A DNA stretch of 64,000 nucleotides from Pseudonocardia kunmingensis (GTDB lineage Bacteria > Actinomycetota > Actinomycetes > Mycobacteriales > Pseudonocardiaceae), in NCBI RefSeq assembly GCF_006716445.1, contig NZ_VFPA01000001.1:3224001-3288000 (forward strand), in the 5' to 3' direction. Position numbers and translations under genes: made by a program. The notes beneath the pieces were generated by a model. The model saw only the letters and a program-made list of their open reading frames with translations, did no database searches and had not been told where the DNA came from. Positions 17,313 to 25,905 of the stretch are shown here, piece by piece (within the stretch, counting starts at the first letter, position 1; every line of letters begins with the position of its first letter).

Positions 17313-18290
17313 ATGTCCCCGCACGTCAGGTTCTCGCTGCTGGATCGCTCGCGCACCCGCGCCGGCGAGCCCGACTCCGCCGCACTCCGGAACACCGTCG
17401 AGCGGGCGCAGTGGGCCGAGCGGCTCGGGTACCACCGCTTCTGGGTGGCCGAGCACCACGCTGTTCCCGGCATCGCCAGCGGCAGCCCGCCGGTCCTGAT
17501 GGCCGCGGTCGCCGCCCGCACCGAACGGATCCGCGTCGGTTCCGGCGGGGTGATGCTGCCCAACCACCAGCCGCTCGTCGTCGCCGAGCAGTTCGCGATG
17601 CTGGAGGCGCTCTTCCCCGGCCGGATCGACCTCGGCGTCGGGCGCTCCCTCGGCTTCACCGGGCCGGTGCGCCGGGCGCTGCGCCGGGACGCCGACGCCC
17701 CGGACACCTTCGGCGACGACCTGGCCGAGCTGCGCGCCTACCTCGACGGGCGCGCGCCGGTCACGGCCCGACCACGGCTCGAGGGCCCGCTCCCGGTGTT
17801 CGTGCTGGCCACCGGCCGCGGTCTCGCGGTCGCCGGCGACGCCGGGCTGCCGGTCGTGCTCGGTGGTCCGGTGCTGGACAGCCCGGAGCTCGGCGCCCTC
17901 CTCGACGACTACCGCGCCCGCGCCACCGCCACGGGTGCGCAGCCCTCCGTGGTCGTCTCGCTCGACGTGCTGGTCGCGGACTCGGTCGACGCCGCGCGCG
18001 AGCTCGCGCTCCCGGAGGCGTGGGCGCTCGCCGCGGCCCGCACGACGGGCCTGTTCCCCGCGCTCGAGCCGGTCGAGGAGGACCGGCCGATGTCCGCCCG
18101 GCAGGCCGCCGTCGTCGCGGACGCCGTGGGCCGGACGGTGCACGGCGACGCCTCGACCGTCCAGGCCGAGCTCGACGACCTGCTCGCCCGCACCGGTGCC
18201 GACGAGCTGCTGGCTTCCACGTCGACGTTCGACCGGGAGGCCCTGCAGGAGTCGGACGCCCGGCTCGCGGGGCTGCTGCAGACCCTCTGA
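17313..18290 (+). CDS. LLM-class flavin-dependent oxidoreductase (MsnO8 type)
   Basis: A 325-residue bacterial-luciferase-like TIM-barrel enzyme. Diagnostic segments are FSLLDRS at the first strand, RFWVAEHHAVPGIASGSPP near residue 55, RIRVGSGGVMLPNHQPLVVAEQF near residue 85 and FPGRIDLGVGRSLG near residue 120. ATG 17313 (MSPHVRFSLLD) is preferred over in-frame starts up to 17265, because homology begins at VRFSLL. The family uses reduced FMN (or F420) with O2 to oxidise small organics; the substrate is unknown. Confidence 0.88.
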   Translation: MSPHVRFSLLDRSRTRAGEPDSAALRNTVERAQWAERLGYHRFWVAEHHAVPGIASGSPPVLMAAVAARTERIRVGSGGVMLPNHQPLVVAEQFAMLEALFPGRIDLGVGRSLGFTGPVRRALRRDADAPDTFGDDLAELRAYLDGRAPVTARPRLEGPLPVFVLATGRGLAVAGDAGLPVVLGGPVLDSPELGALLDDYRARATATGAQPSVVVSLDVLVADSVDAARELALPEAWALAAARTTGLFPALEPVEEDRPMSARQAAVVADAVGRTVHGDASTVQAELDDLLARTGADELLASTSTFDREALQESDARLAGLLQTL

Positions 18291-18378
18291 ACGCACCCGT
18301 CCCGCCCGGTGGGGAGCGCCGGGCGGGACGGGGCGTGCGGGGATCGTGCCGAGGCCGGGGTACTGGCGTACCGAGGTG

Positions 18379-19536
18379 CTACTCGTAGATCCGCATGTAG
18401 TCGACGTGCAGCTCGGTGGGCTCGGGGGAGCCGCCCTCGGGGAAGTAGTCGAGCTGGATCGTCGGGTGCAGCTTGCCGGGAGGCAGGGTCTTCTCGTCGG
18501 TGCTCTCGAACCACTTCTCGCCGTCGATGTAGCCGGTCATGCGACCGTCCACCCACTCGACCGCGTAGTTGTGCCACTGGGTGATGTCGAGGGTCTTGTG
18601 CGCGTACTCCTGCTCGTCGCCGTAGTGCAGGAAGAACGAGACCTTGTCCGACGCGCTGGTGGTCTCGGCGAAGTCGGTCTCGCCGTCGCCCGAGCTGCCC
18701 TTGTCGGGCCAGAGGATCAGCACCGGGTGGTACTGGTCGTCGCCCCTGGGGAACCGGGCGCGCATCTCCCAGCGACCGAACCGCTGGTCCTCCTTCCAGG
18801 ACATGCCGCCGGTGTTGCCCTCGCTGTCGCCGCGGATGACCAGCATGCCGTCCTCGACGCTGATCGCCTCCTCGGTGCGACGGCCGTTGCCCGCGTGCCC
18901 CTCGCCCTCGTACACGGTCCACTGCGGGCTCATGCCGCCGTTGAACTCGTCACCGCCGACGTGGGTCCAGCCGTGGGCGGCCGCGGCTTGGCGCCCGTCG
19001 CCGCCGCTGCCGGAGGCGGTGGCCTTCTCGCCCTTCTCCGACTTGCCGGATTCCTCGGACTCCGCGGCCTTCGTGCCGGCCTTCTCGCCCGACTTGCCGT
19101 CCGACTGCTCGGCCGGTTTCTCGTCCGGCTCCTCGTCGGCGTCGGCCGCGGCGGCCTGGGGAGCCGGCTCCGACGAGGGCGCCGCCGCGGGCTCCGTCGC
19201 CGGAGCGCTCGGGGGCGCCGCCGGCTCGGACCGGATGACGGCGCTGCTCAGCTCGGGCGCGGCGAGCGGGGTCTCGTCGGCGGGCTGGGCGAGGGCGGCG
19301 ACCGTCGTGGCCACGAGCATCACCGCGGCACCGACGGCCAGCGGTGCGAGCCGCCGGGTGAGCGAGCTGTTGCTGGGGAGCGGGTCCCTGGTGACGACCG
19401 CGTCGGTGTGGTGCGCCGGCAGGCGGTGCCGCCCGCTGGCGCTCACAGCGCTGCTGCCCTGCTCGGCGGCGACCCGGTCGATCAGATCGGTCGAGCTCTC
19501 GGGACGGCCGGCCCCAGCGGAGGTTCTCCTTCGCAT
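18379..19536 (-). CDS. Membrane-anchored or secreted GH16 glycoside hydrolase with charged linker
   Basis: A protein of about 385 residues. A ~60-residue cytoplasmic tail precedes one hydrophobic segment (LAPLAVGAAVMLVATTVAAL). An Ala/Pro then Lys/Glu/Ser-rich linker of ~80 residues follows, then a ~210-residue concanavalin-like GH16 domain. The catalytic motif ExDxxE is visible as GETDFAE, and the usual WHNYAVEW and DGRMTGYIDG strands follow. GH16 enzymes cleave beta-1,3/1,4-glucans or related polysaccharides. The linker resembles the KSGEK repeats of the giant proteins at 28 kb and 56 kb. GTG 19563 is an alternative start. Confidence 0.88.
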   Translation of the reverse strand: MRRRTSAGAGRPESSTDLIDRVAAEQGSSAVSASGRHRLPAHHTDAVVTRDPLPSNSSLTRRLAPLAVGAAVMLVATTVAALAQPADETPLAAPELSSAVIRSEPAAPPSAPATEPAAAPSSEPAPQAAAADADEEPDEKPAEQSDGKSGEKAGTKAAESEESGKSEKGEKATASGSGGDGRQAAAAHGWTHVGGDEFNGGMSPQWTVYEGEGHAGNGRRTEEAISVEDGMLVIRGDSEGNTGGMSWKEDQRFGRWEMRARFPRGDDQYHPVLILWPDKGSSGDGETDFAETTSASDKVSFFLHYGDEQEYAHKTLDITQWHNYAVEWVDGRMTGYIDGEKWFESTDEKTLPPGKLHPTIQLDYFPEGGSPEPTELHVDYMRIYE

Positions 19537-19780
19537 GGGGCCGAACGATAGGGACGGTGACACCTCGTGTTCGGAAACCTGAGAGTCGAGGTTGCTCGTG
19601 CGCGCCCAGATGTCGCTCAGACGCGCCAGAACGCACCCGATCAGCGCGATTCATCACGGCACGTACTCCGTTCGGCCTAGGAAGGCTCTCAGCTCCGGCC
19701 ACATGGGTGTGCTCACCCGGGTGATGTCGCTCCGTTAGCCGATTGTTATCGGGGGTGCTGCTGCGGGAAGGTGGGCCGCG

Positions 19781-20512
19781 ATGCTCCCCGCTGCTCCCCC
19801 GGGGGGTGCGTCCTCGTACACGTCGACCGCTGTGTCGGCGCGCGTGTCCGTGCCCCCGAACGATCATGTCCTGCTGGCGCTGCCCCCGACCGCGGCGTCG
19901 GCCTCCGTGCTGCGCAGCCTTCGGTCCGAAGGCGTGTCCGTGAGCCCGGTGAGCGACGGCATCGGCGTGCTCGACGCGGTGCGCACCCGCGATCCGGCGC
20001 TCGTCGTGCTCGACGTCGACCTACCGGGGCCCGACCAGGCCGCGGTGCTCGCCGCGCTCCAGGCCGAGGCGCCCAATGTGCCGGTCATCGCCGTCACGCC
20101 TCGCGAGCGCCGCATCGGCCTGCTGGGTCAGCTGCGCGGCGACCGGGACGACTTCCTGGTGCGCCCTTTCGCCGTCGACGAGCTCGCTGCCCGGATCCGG
20201 CTGCGCCTGCGGCTCGGGCCGGCCATGGAGAACACGGTGCTGCGCCACGGCGAGCTCGTCGTCGACACCGAGTTCGGCGACGTCACGGTCGACGGTCGGC
20301 CCGTCGCCCTCTCGCCCACCGAGTACGCGCTGCTGATGGCGCTGCTGGCCACGCCGGGTGAGGTGGTCGCCCCGGACCGGCTGTCCCGCGAGGTGTGGTC
20401 CGAGCCGGCCTCCCCGAACCTGGTGCAGGTCTACATCTCCTACCTGCGGCGCAAGATCGGTGCAGAGCGCATCCGCACCGTCCGCGGTGAGGGGTACGTG
20501 CTGGAGGCGTGA
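19781..20512 (+). CDS. OmpR-type response regulator with degenerate receiver
   Basis: A 243-residue protein: an N-terminal extension, a receiver-like domain (about 28-140) and a C-terminal winged helix (about 150-243) ending in ERIRTVRGEGYVLEA. The phosphoacceptor Asp position is kept (LVVLDVDLPG). The acidic pair that binds Mg2+ is replaced by neutral residues (HVLLALPPT), and the conserved Lys of TKPF is Arg (LVRPF). No histidine kinase lies beside it. It may act without phosphorylation or bind another ligand. A shorter form starting near residue 21 is possible. Confidence 0.8.
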   Translation: MLPAAPPGGASSYTSTAVSARVSVPPNDHVLLALPPTAASASVLRSLRSEGVSVSPVSDGIGVLDAVRTRDPALVVLDVDLPGPDQAAVLAALQAEAPNVPVIAVTPRERRIGLLGQLRGDRDDFLVRPFAVDELAARIRLRLRLGPAMENTVLRHGELVVDTEFGDVTVDGRPVALSPTEYALLMALLATPGEVVAPDRLSREVWSEPASPNLVQVYISYLRRKIGAERIRTVRGEGYVLEA

Positions 20513-20662
20513 ACGCGGGTGGAACGTGGGATTGACCACCCGATCGGGCGATAACGCTTCGGGTGTGATATCGCGCTGCGTCCTGCGCTCGCCGTCACTC
20601 CGTGCTACCACATGCGTACACGAGCCGCGAGGGGCGCGGCCCGGACGAGAGTCGGAGTAGTC

Positions 20663-20935
20663 ATGACTGTCACCGGCATCATCACCGCGATCGTCTTCGG
20701 CGCGATCATCGGGGCATTGGCCCGACTCATCCTGCCGGGGAAGCAGAACATCCCGATCTGGCTGACCATCGTGGTCGGCATCGTCGGTGCCTTCATCGGC
20801 ACCTTCGTCGCCCGGCTGTTCGGTGCGCCGACCACGGGGTTCAACATCATCGAGCTGATCCTGCAGATCATCGTGGCCATCATCGGCGTCGCGATCGTCG
20901 CAGGCGCCTACGGCAGGCGCGGCGTCACCCGCTGA
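20663..20935 (+). CDS. GlsB/YeaQ/YmgE-family stress-response membrane protein
   Basis: A 90-residue protein with three hydrophobic helices and the family pattern: GAIIGALARLILPGKQNIP, a Gly-rich second helix (VVGIVGAFIGTF) and a third helix ending in GAYGRRG. The family (PF04226) is induced by envelope or acid stress; its function is unresolved. The start is ATG 20663. It stands alone downstream of the atypical response regulator, a possible but unproven regulator. Confidence 0.85.
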   Translation: MTVTGIITAIVFGAIIGALARLILPGKQNIPIWLTIVVGIVGAFIGTFVARLFGAPTTGFNIIELILQIIVAIIGVAIVAGAYGRRGVTR

Positions 20936-21092
20936 GGTCCCGCTGACGCGGCGCGGCCCGGCTCGTCGGGCCGCGCCGGTCGGATCGGGCCGTCGGAGGC
21001 CGGATCGTTTGCGATGGTGAACATTTCGCCCCGATCGCTTGGTGGCCGCGCGACGCACGGTTAGCGTCGGCGCCACCGTCGGTGAGGGGTCG

Positions 21093-21554
21093 ATGATGCG
21101 TGAGCTGTTCGTCTTCGTCCGGTCCGTCGTCGTGATCACGGTGGTCGCGTTCCTCGCCGTGGTCGCCCTGGCCACCCCGGCACTGGCCTCGGGTTTTGCG
21201 CTCTCGCACTTCGGCACGATCTGCTTCCAGAGCTTCTGCGCGCCCTCGGGGGTCCTCGAGCACAACGTGATCGGTCGCGATCGGACGATCACCTACCAGT
21301 GGGCCGAGGTCGAGACCGTCGGACCGATCTGCAACTGGAAGATCGATTTCGTCTTCCGCGACGATGGTGGTCGAGAGTACTTCCGGTCACCCGGAGACAT
21401 GAGCAACACGTGCGCCAACGTGGCGTACCGGAAATACGCTCCGCAGTCCGGCGGCAAGCAGTGGCAGTACGGTCGGACCTGTGCCGAGGTGTTCACGAAC
21501 GGGGAGTTCTTGACGCGGGCGTGTGTCGACGTCGTGCGGCCGCGCGACGAATGA
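21093..21554 (+). CDS. Small secreted six-cysteine protein, unknown family
   Basis: A 153-residue protein beginning ATG-ATG at 21093. A Sec signal peptide spans residues ~1-33 (VVVITVVAFLAVVALATPALAS, cleaved after ALA). The mature part of ~120 residues has six cysteines (FGTICF, SFCAP, ICNW, NTCAN, TCAEV, RACVD), enough for three disulfides. It is rich in Trp, Tyr and Phe, as in small extracellular beta-proteins. I recognise no family. It converges with the aminotransferase gene, the stops being 9 bp apart. Confidence 0.75.
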   Translation: MMRELFVFVRSVVVITVVAFLAVVALATPALASGFALSHFGTICFQSFCAPSGVLEHNVIGRDRTITYQWAEVETVGPICNWKIDFVFRDDGGREYFRSPGDMSNTCANVAYRKYAPQSGGKQWQYGRTCAEVFTNGEFLTRACVDVVRPRDE

Positions 21555-21562
21555 TCTCGCGG

Positions 21563-22615
21563 CTAGCCGTTGAACGTGCGCGCAGCCGCCAGGAACGCGT
21601 CGTTCTCGTCCGGCGCCGACACCGTGACGCGCACGCCGTCGGGGTGGAACGGGCGGACCACGACCTTGTGCTCCATGCAGTGCGCGGCGAACGGCGCCGT
21701 CCGCTCGCCGAGGGCCAGCCACACGAAGTTGGCCTGGGTCGGCGGCACGGTGTAGCCGGCGTCGAGAAGGGCGTCGCGCACGCGCACGCGCTCGGTGACG
21801 ACCTGCGCGCAGCCGGCGAGCAGGGCCTCGGCGTCGTCCAGCGCCGCGATCGCGCCCGCCTGCGCCACCGCGCTCACGCTGAACGGCGAGCAGACCTTGC
21901 GCAGCGCCGTGGCCACCTCCGGCGTCGCGACCGCGTACCCCACCCGCAGCGCCGCCAGCCGGTAGGCCTTCGAGAACGTGCGCAGCACCACCAGGTTCGG
22001 GTGCGCGTCGAGCAGGTCCGTGCCGTCCACGACGTCCGGGTCGGTGACGTACTCGTGGTAGGCCTCGTCGAGCGCGACCAGTACGTCCGGGCCGACGGCG
22101 GCGAGCAGGCGTTCCAGCTCCTCGCGGGTGACGGCCGTGCCCGTGGGGTTGTTGGGGCTGCAGACGAACACCAGCCGCGTGCGCGGCCCGACGGCGGCGG
22201 CCATCGCGTCGATGTCGTGCCGGAACGCGTCGTCCAGGGGGACGGTCCGGATCGTGGCCCCGCCGATCTGGGTGACGATCGGGTAGGCCTCGAACGAGCG
22301 CCACGCGAACAGGACCTCGTCCGCCGGGTCGTGGCAGGTTGCCTGCACCAGCTGCTGGCACAGGCTCACCGAGCCGCACCCCACCGCGATCCGTTCGGCC
22401 GCCACCCCGAGCGCCTGCGCGAGCCGGGACGTGAGGCCGGTCACCGCGAGGTCCGGGTAGCGGTTGCCGGCTGCCGCGGCCTCCGCGATCGCGGCGAGCA
22501 CGGGCGGCGTCGGCGGCAGCGCCACCTCGTTGCTGGCCAGCTTGATCGCACCCGGGATCGCCCTCCCGGGCACGTACGCCGGCAGCGTGTCGAGGTCGGG
22601 GCGGATCAGCGTCAT
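21563..22615 (-). CDS. hisC: Histidinol-phosphate / aromatic amino acid aminotransferase
   Basis: A 350-residue fold-type I PLP aminotransferase. Residues seen include KLASNEVALPP at the N-terminus, SPNNPTGTAVTREEL near residue 155, DEAYHEYV and the PLP lysine in RTFSKAYRLAALRVGYA, with RPFHPDGVRVTV near the end. Actinobacterial genomes often have a second HisC-like enzyme, Pat, which transaminates phenylpyruvate. No his operon surrounds this copy, so Pat is as likely as HisC. The start is ATG 22615. Confidence 0.85.
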   Translation of the reverse strand: MTLIRPDLDTLPAYVPGRAIPGAIKLASNEVALPPTPPVLAAIAEAAAAGNRYPDLAVTGLTSRLAQALGVAAERIAVGCGSVSLCQQLVQATCHDPADEVLFAWRSFEAYPIVTQIGGATIRTVPLDDAFRHDIDAMAAAVGPRTRLVFVCSPNNPTGTAVTREELERLLAAVGPDVLVALDEAYHEYVTDPDVVDGTDLLDAHPNLVVLRTFSKAYRLAALRVGYAVATPEVATALRKVCSPFSVSAVAQAGAIAALDDAEALLAGCAQVVTERVRVRDALLDAGYTVPPTQANFVWLALGERTAPFAAHCMEHKVVVRPFHPDGVRVTVSAPDENDAFLAAARTFNG

Positions 22616-22676
22616 GCGCGTCACCGTATCCGTGCCCGGGGCTTCCCATGTCACCCTGCCGTGACACCCTGGAACC

Positions 22677-23375
22677 ATGACCGACATCCGCACCGAGACC
22701 GTTCCGCTGCTCGACGGCAGCGCGTTGCGGCTCACCGTCGCAGAGCCGGTCAGTGCGATCCGCGGGGGGATCGTCGTGCTGCACGAGGCGCGGGGCGTCA
22801 CCGACGCCGTGCGGAACCTCGTGCAGGGTCTCGCCGGGGACGGCTGGCTGGCCGTTGCTCCTCATCTCTACCACCGCGACGGCGCCGACGAGCTGGACGG
22901 CGCCGACGAGGAGGTCCAGCAGCAGGTCGACCGGCTCGAAGGCGAGCAGGTCATGGCCGACACCGACACCGCGTTCGGCTGGCTGGCCGAACACGGCATC
23001 ACCCCGGACCGGATGGGTGTGGTCGGGTTCGACCTCGGCGGCGCGGTCGCGCTGCTCGTGGCCGCGAAACGCACGCTCGGCGCCGCCATCACCGTCGCGG
23101 ACGCGGCCGTCTCCGCGGCACCCGCCCACGGCCTGCCCGCGCTGCTCGACGCGGCGCCCGGTCTCACCTGCCCGTGGCTGGGCATCTACGGCGGAGCGGC
23201 CGGCGGCGAGCCGGACCCCGAGATCGCCCGCCTCCGCGACGCCGCGGCCTCCTCGCAGATGGCCACGGACGTCGTCGTCTACCCGCGCCGCGGTCACCGG
23301 TTCGACGACGACCCCGAGGCCGCCGCCGACGCCTGGCAGCGCACCCTGAACTGGTTCGACTCCCACCTGCGCTGA
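22677..23375 (+). CDS. Dienelactone-hydrolase-like alpha/beta hydrolase
   Basis: A 232-residue alpha/beta hydrolase of the dienelactone hydrolase group. The oxyanion region GIVVLHEARGV, the late His in YPRRGHRFDDD and overall length fit. At the nucleophile elbow, where the family has GxCxGG, this protein has GFDLGG, so the expected Cys is Asp. An Asp nucleophile is known in other alpha/beta hydrolases (dehalogenases, epoxide hydrolases) but is unusual here, so the reaction may differ. It starts at ATG 22677, divergent from the aminotransferase. Confidence 0.82.
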   Translation: MTDIRTETVPLLDGSALRLTVAEPVSAIRGGIVVLHEARGVTDAVRNLVQGLAGDGWLAVAPHLYHRDGADELDGADEEVQQQVDRLEGEQVMADTDTAFGWLAEHGITPDRMGVVGFDLGGAVALLVAAKRTLGAAITVADAAVSAAPAHGLPALLDAAPGLTCPWLGIYGGAAGGEPDPEIARLRDAAASSQMATDVVVYPRRGHRFDDDPEAAADAWQRTLNWFDSHLR

Positions 23376-23426
23376 CTGTGAGGAAGGGCTCTGGCGCTCC
23401 GGCGCCCGGGATTGCATGCTGCCCGT

Positions 23427-25388
23427 ATGACCGGCGCCGAGACCCCCGACGTCCTGTGGGCCCCTGACCGCGAGCACCGCGGTCCGCTGGCCGAGTTCAC
23501 CGACTGGGTGCGCGAGCACCGTGGCGTCGACGCTCCCGACTACGCCGCGCTGCACGAGTGGTCGGTCACCGACCTCGGCGGGTTCTGGTCGGCGGTGGCC
23601 GAGTTCCTCGGCGTCCGCTTCCACGACGCCCCGACCGCCCCGCTCGGCCGGACCGGGATGCCGGGCGCGGAGTGGTTCCCCGGCGCCACGCTGAACTACG
23701 CCGAGCAGGCGCTCACGAACGGCGCCGACGCCGACCTCGCCGTCGTGTTCGCCCGCGAGGACGGGCTGGAACGCGAGGTGACGCGCGGTGAGCTGCGCGA
23801 CCTCGTCGGACGGGCGCGAGCCGGCCTCGTCCGCGCCGGGGTCGGGCGCGGGGACCGCGTCGTCGCGCTGGCCCCGAACTGCGTCGAGACGCTCGTCACG
23901 TTCCTCGCCGCCGCGAGCCTCGGCGCCGTCTGGTCGTCGTGCTCGCCGGACTTCGGGGCCCGCGCCGTCCACGACCGGTTCGCCCAGATCGAGCCGACCG
24001 TCCTGCTCGCGGTGGACGGCTACGTCTACGGCGGGAAGGGCTACGACGTGCGCGGCACCGTCGACGCCCTGCGTTCCCAGCTGCCCACGCTGGCGGCCAC
24101 GGTGCTCGTCGGCTACCTCGACGAGGGGGCGGCGCTCGAGGGCGCCGTGCCGTGGGCCGAGTTCACCGGAACACCCGGTGAGCTCGCGTTCGAGCCGGTG
24201 CCGTTCGACCACCCCCTGTGGGTGCTCTACTCGTCGGGCACGACCGGCCTGCCCAAGGGCATCGTGCACGGCCACGGCGGCATCGTGCTGGAGCACCTCA
24301 AGGCGCTGCGGCTGCAGATGGAGCTGGAGCCGGGCGAGCGGTTCTTCTGGTTCACCACCACCGGCTGGATGATGTGGAACTTCCTGGTCGGGGGGCTTCT
24401 CGTCGGATCGACGATCGTGCTGTTCGACGGCAACCCGGGGCACCCTGACCTCAGCGCGCTGTGGCGGCTCGCCGAACGGCACCGGGTGACCTACTTCGGG
24501 ACGTCCGCACCGTTCATCCAGGCGAGCCTCAAGGCCGGCCTGCGCCCCCGGGACCGGTTCGACCTCGGGGCGCTGCGCGCGATCGGCTCCACCGGCGCGC
24601 CGCTGTCGGTCGAGGGGTTCCGCTGGATCGGTGAGGCGGTGGGCGGGCACGTCCAGATCTGCTCGGTCTCGGGCGGCACGGACGTGTGCGCCGCCTTCGT
24701 CGGTTCCGCCCCGACGGTGCCCGTCTGGCTCGGCGAGATCAGCTGCGCGTCCCTCGGAGCCGCCGTCACCGCCTACGACGAGAAGGGGGAGGAGCTCGTC
24801 GACGAGGTGGGCGAGCTCGTGATCACGCAGCCGATGCCCTCGATGCCGGTGGCGTTCTGGAACGACCCGGACGGCGTCCGGCTGCACGAGGCGTACTTCG
24901 ACGAGTTCCCGGGCGTCTGGCGCCACGGCGACTGGGTCCGCCGCACGCCGCGCGGTTCGTTCGTCATCTACGGGCGCAGCGACTCCACGCTCAACCGCGG
25001 CGGCGTCCGCATGGGCACCGCCGACTTCTACGCCGTCGTCGAGGGCTTCGACCAGGTGCTCGACTCGCTGGTGATCGACACCACCGAGCTCGGCGCCCGC
25101 GACGAGGGCGCGCTCCTGTGCTTCGTCGTGCTCGCCGACGGCGCGACGCTCGAGGAGGTCGAGCCCGCCCTGCGCCGCGCGCTGCGCACCGAGCTGTCAC
25201 CCCGGCACGTCCCCGACCGGTTCGTCGTGGTCGACGCCGTGCCCCGCACCCTCAACGGCAAGAAGTGCGAGGTCCCCGTCAAGAAGATCCTGGCCGGGGT
25301 GGCCGCCGACCGGGCCGTGAGCCGCGGCGCGCTGCAGAACCCGGACGCCCTCGGCCCGTTCCTCGCCCTCGCAGCCGGGGGGTCGTGA
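23427..25388 (+). CDS. acsA: Acetoacetate--CoA ligase
   Basis: A 653-residue acyl-CoA synthetase of the ANL superfamily that activates acetoacetate (or a close short acid) with ATP and CoA. The P-loop reads YSSGTTGLPKGIVHGHGG near residue 270. The acetoacetyl-CoA-synthetase-specific N-terminus, TTTGWMMWNF and GGTDVC segments follow. The C-terminal catalytic lysine lies in RTLNGKKCEVPVKKIL. The start is ATG 23427. The product enters ketone-body or polyhydroxyalkanoate metabolism. It is immediately upstream of the tRNA pair. Confidence 0.9.
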   Translation: MTGAETPDVLWAPDREHRGPLAEFTDWVREHRGVDAPDYAALHEWSVTDLGGFWSAVAEFLGVRFHDAPTAPLGRTGMPGAEWFPGATLNYAEQALTNGADADLAVVFAREDGLEREVTRGELRDLVGRARAGLVRAGVGRGDRVVALAPNCVETLVTFLAAASLGAVWSSCSPDFGARAVHDRFAQIEPTVLLAVDGYVYGGKGYDVRGTVDALRSQLPTLAATVLVGYLDEGAALEGAVPWAEFTGTPGELAFEPVPFDHPLWVLYSSGTTGLPKGIVHGHGGIVLEHLKALRLQMELEPGERFFWFTTTGWMMWNFLVGGLLVGSTIVLFDGNPGHPDLSALWRLAERHRVTYFGTSAPFIQASLKAGLRPRDRFDLGALRAIGSTGAPLSVEGFRWIGEAVGGHVQICSVSGGTDVCAAFVGSAPTVPVWLGEISCASLGAAVTAYDEKGEELVDEVGELVITQPMPSMPVAFWNDPDGVRLHEAYFDEFPGVWRHGDWVRRTPRGSFVIYGRSDSTLNRGGVRMGTADFYAVVEGFDQVLDSLVIDTTELGARDEGALLCFVVLADGATLEEVEPALRRALRTELSPRHVPDRFVVVDAVPRTLNGKKCEVPVKKILAGVAADRAVSRGALQNPDALGPFLALAAGGS

Positions 25389-25442
25389 ACGGGCTGGACG
25401 AGGGCATGTACTCTGGTGCGTGCTGGAGGCCGAGAGGCCCCG

Positions 25443-25532
25443 GGAGGCTTCGCCTAGTCTGGTCTATGGCGCCGCACTGCTAATGCGGTTTGGGGTCACC
25501 CCCCATCCCGGGTTCAAATCCCGGAGCCTCCG
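25443..25532 (+). tRNA. serX: tRNA-Ser (GCU)
   Basis: The 7-bp acceptor GGAGGCT pairs with AGCCTCC. The anticodon stem CCGCA/TGCGG encloses the loop CTGCTAA with anticodon GCT. A long variable arm (about 15 nt) and the T loop GGTTCAAATCC follow, as expected of a class II tRNA. The CCA is not encoded. Confidence 0.93.
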
Positions 25533-25589
25533 CGCTGGCGTGGGTCGACTCCCGGGTCGGACACGGCATGAGGTACAACTGAAGAGCAC

Positions 25590-25662
25590 GCGCCCGTAGC
25601 TCAACGGATAGAGCATCTGACTACGGATCAGAAGGTTAGGGGTTCGAATCCCTTCGGGCGCA
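25590..25662 (+). tRNA. tRNA-Arg (ACG)
   Basis: A 73-nt class I tRNA with acceptor GCGCCCG/CGGGCGC, D stem GCTC/GAGC, anticodon stem TCTGA/TCAGA with loop CTACGGA (anticodon ACG), and T arm AGGGGTTCGAATCCCTT. It lies 57 bp after tRNA-Ser. Confidence 0.95.
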
Positions 25663-25678
25663 CCGCAGAAGTTCGATG

Positions 25679-25718
25679 GTCAGGCCCCAGTCCCGCTCCG
25701 GCGCGGCTGGGGCCTGAC
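25679..25718. terminator. Hairpin terminator after the tRNAs
   Basis: A perfect 12-bp stem, GTCAGGCCCCAG with CTGGGGCCTGAC, surrounds a 16-nt loop starting 16 bp after tRNA-Arg. There is no T-tract. Confidence 0.75.
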
Positions 25719-25878
25719 GGCGTTCTCGGGCCGTTGCCCCCGCGGCGTCCGGCCGGCCCACCCCGGCCACGGATCGCGCACGTGGGGAGTGTGCCGGCGG
25801 CACGCCGCTACCGCCCGCGGCGTACAGGAGGTGTCGCCCTGGGCAGGACGTGCGTTGCGGTCCGGGTCCCGATGCTGA

Positions 25879-25904
25879 GTTGCACCTCGAAGAAGGAGTG
25901 CAAC
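25879..25904 (+). promoter_or_regulatory. Inverted repeat around the ribosome binding site
   Basis: GTTGCAC and GTGCAAC flank 12 nt that include AAGGAG, immediately before the ATG at 25906. It could be a repressor operator, or an RNA hairpin that displays the Shine-Dalgarno in its loop. Confidence 0.4.
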
Positions 25905-25905
25905 C

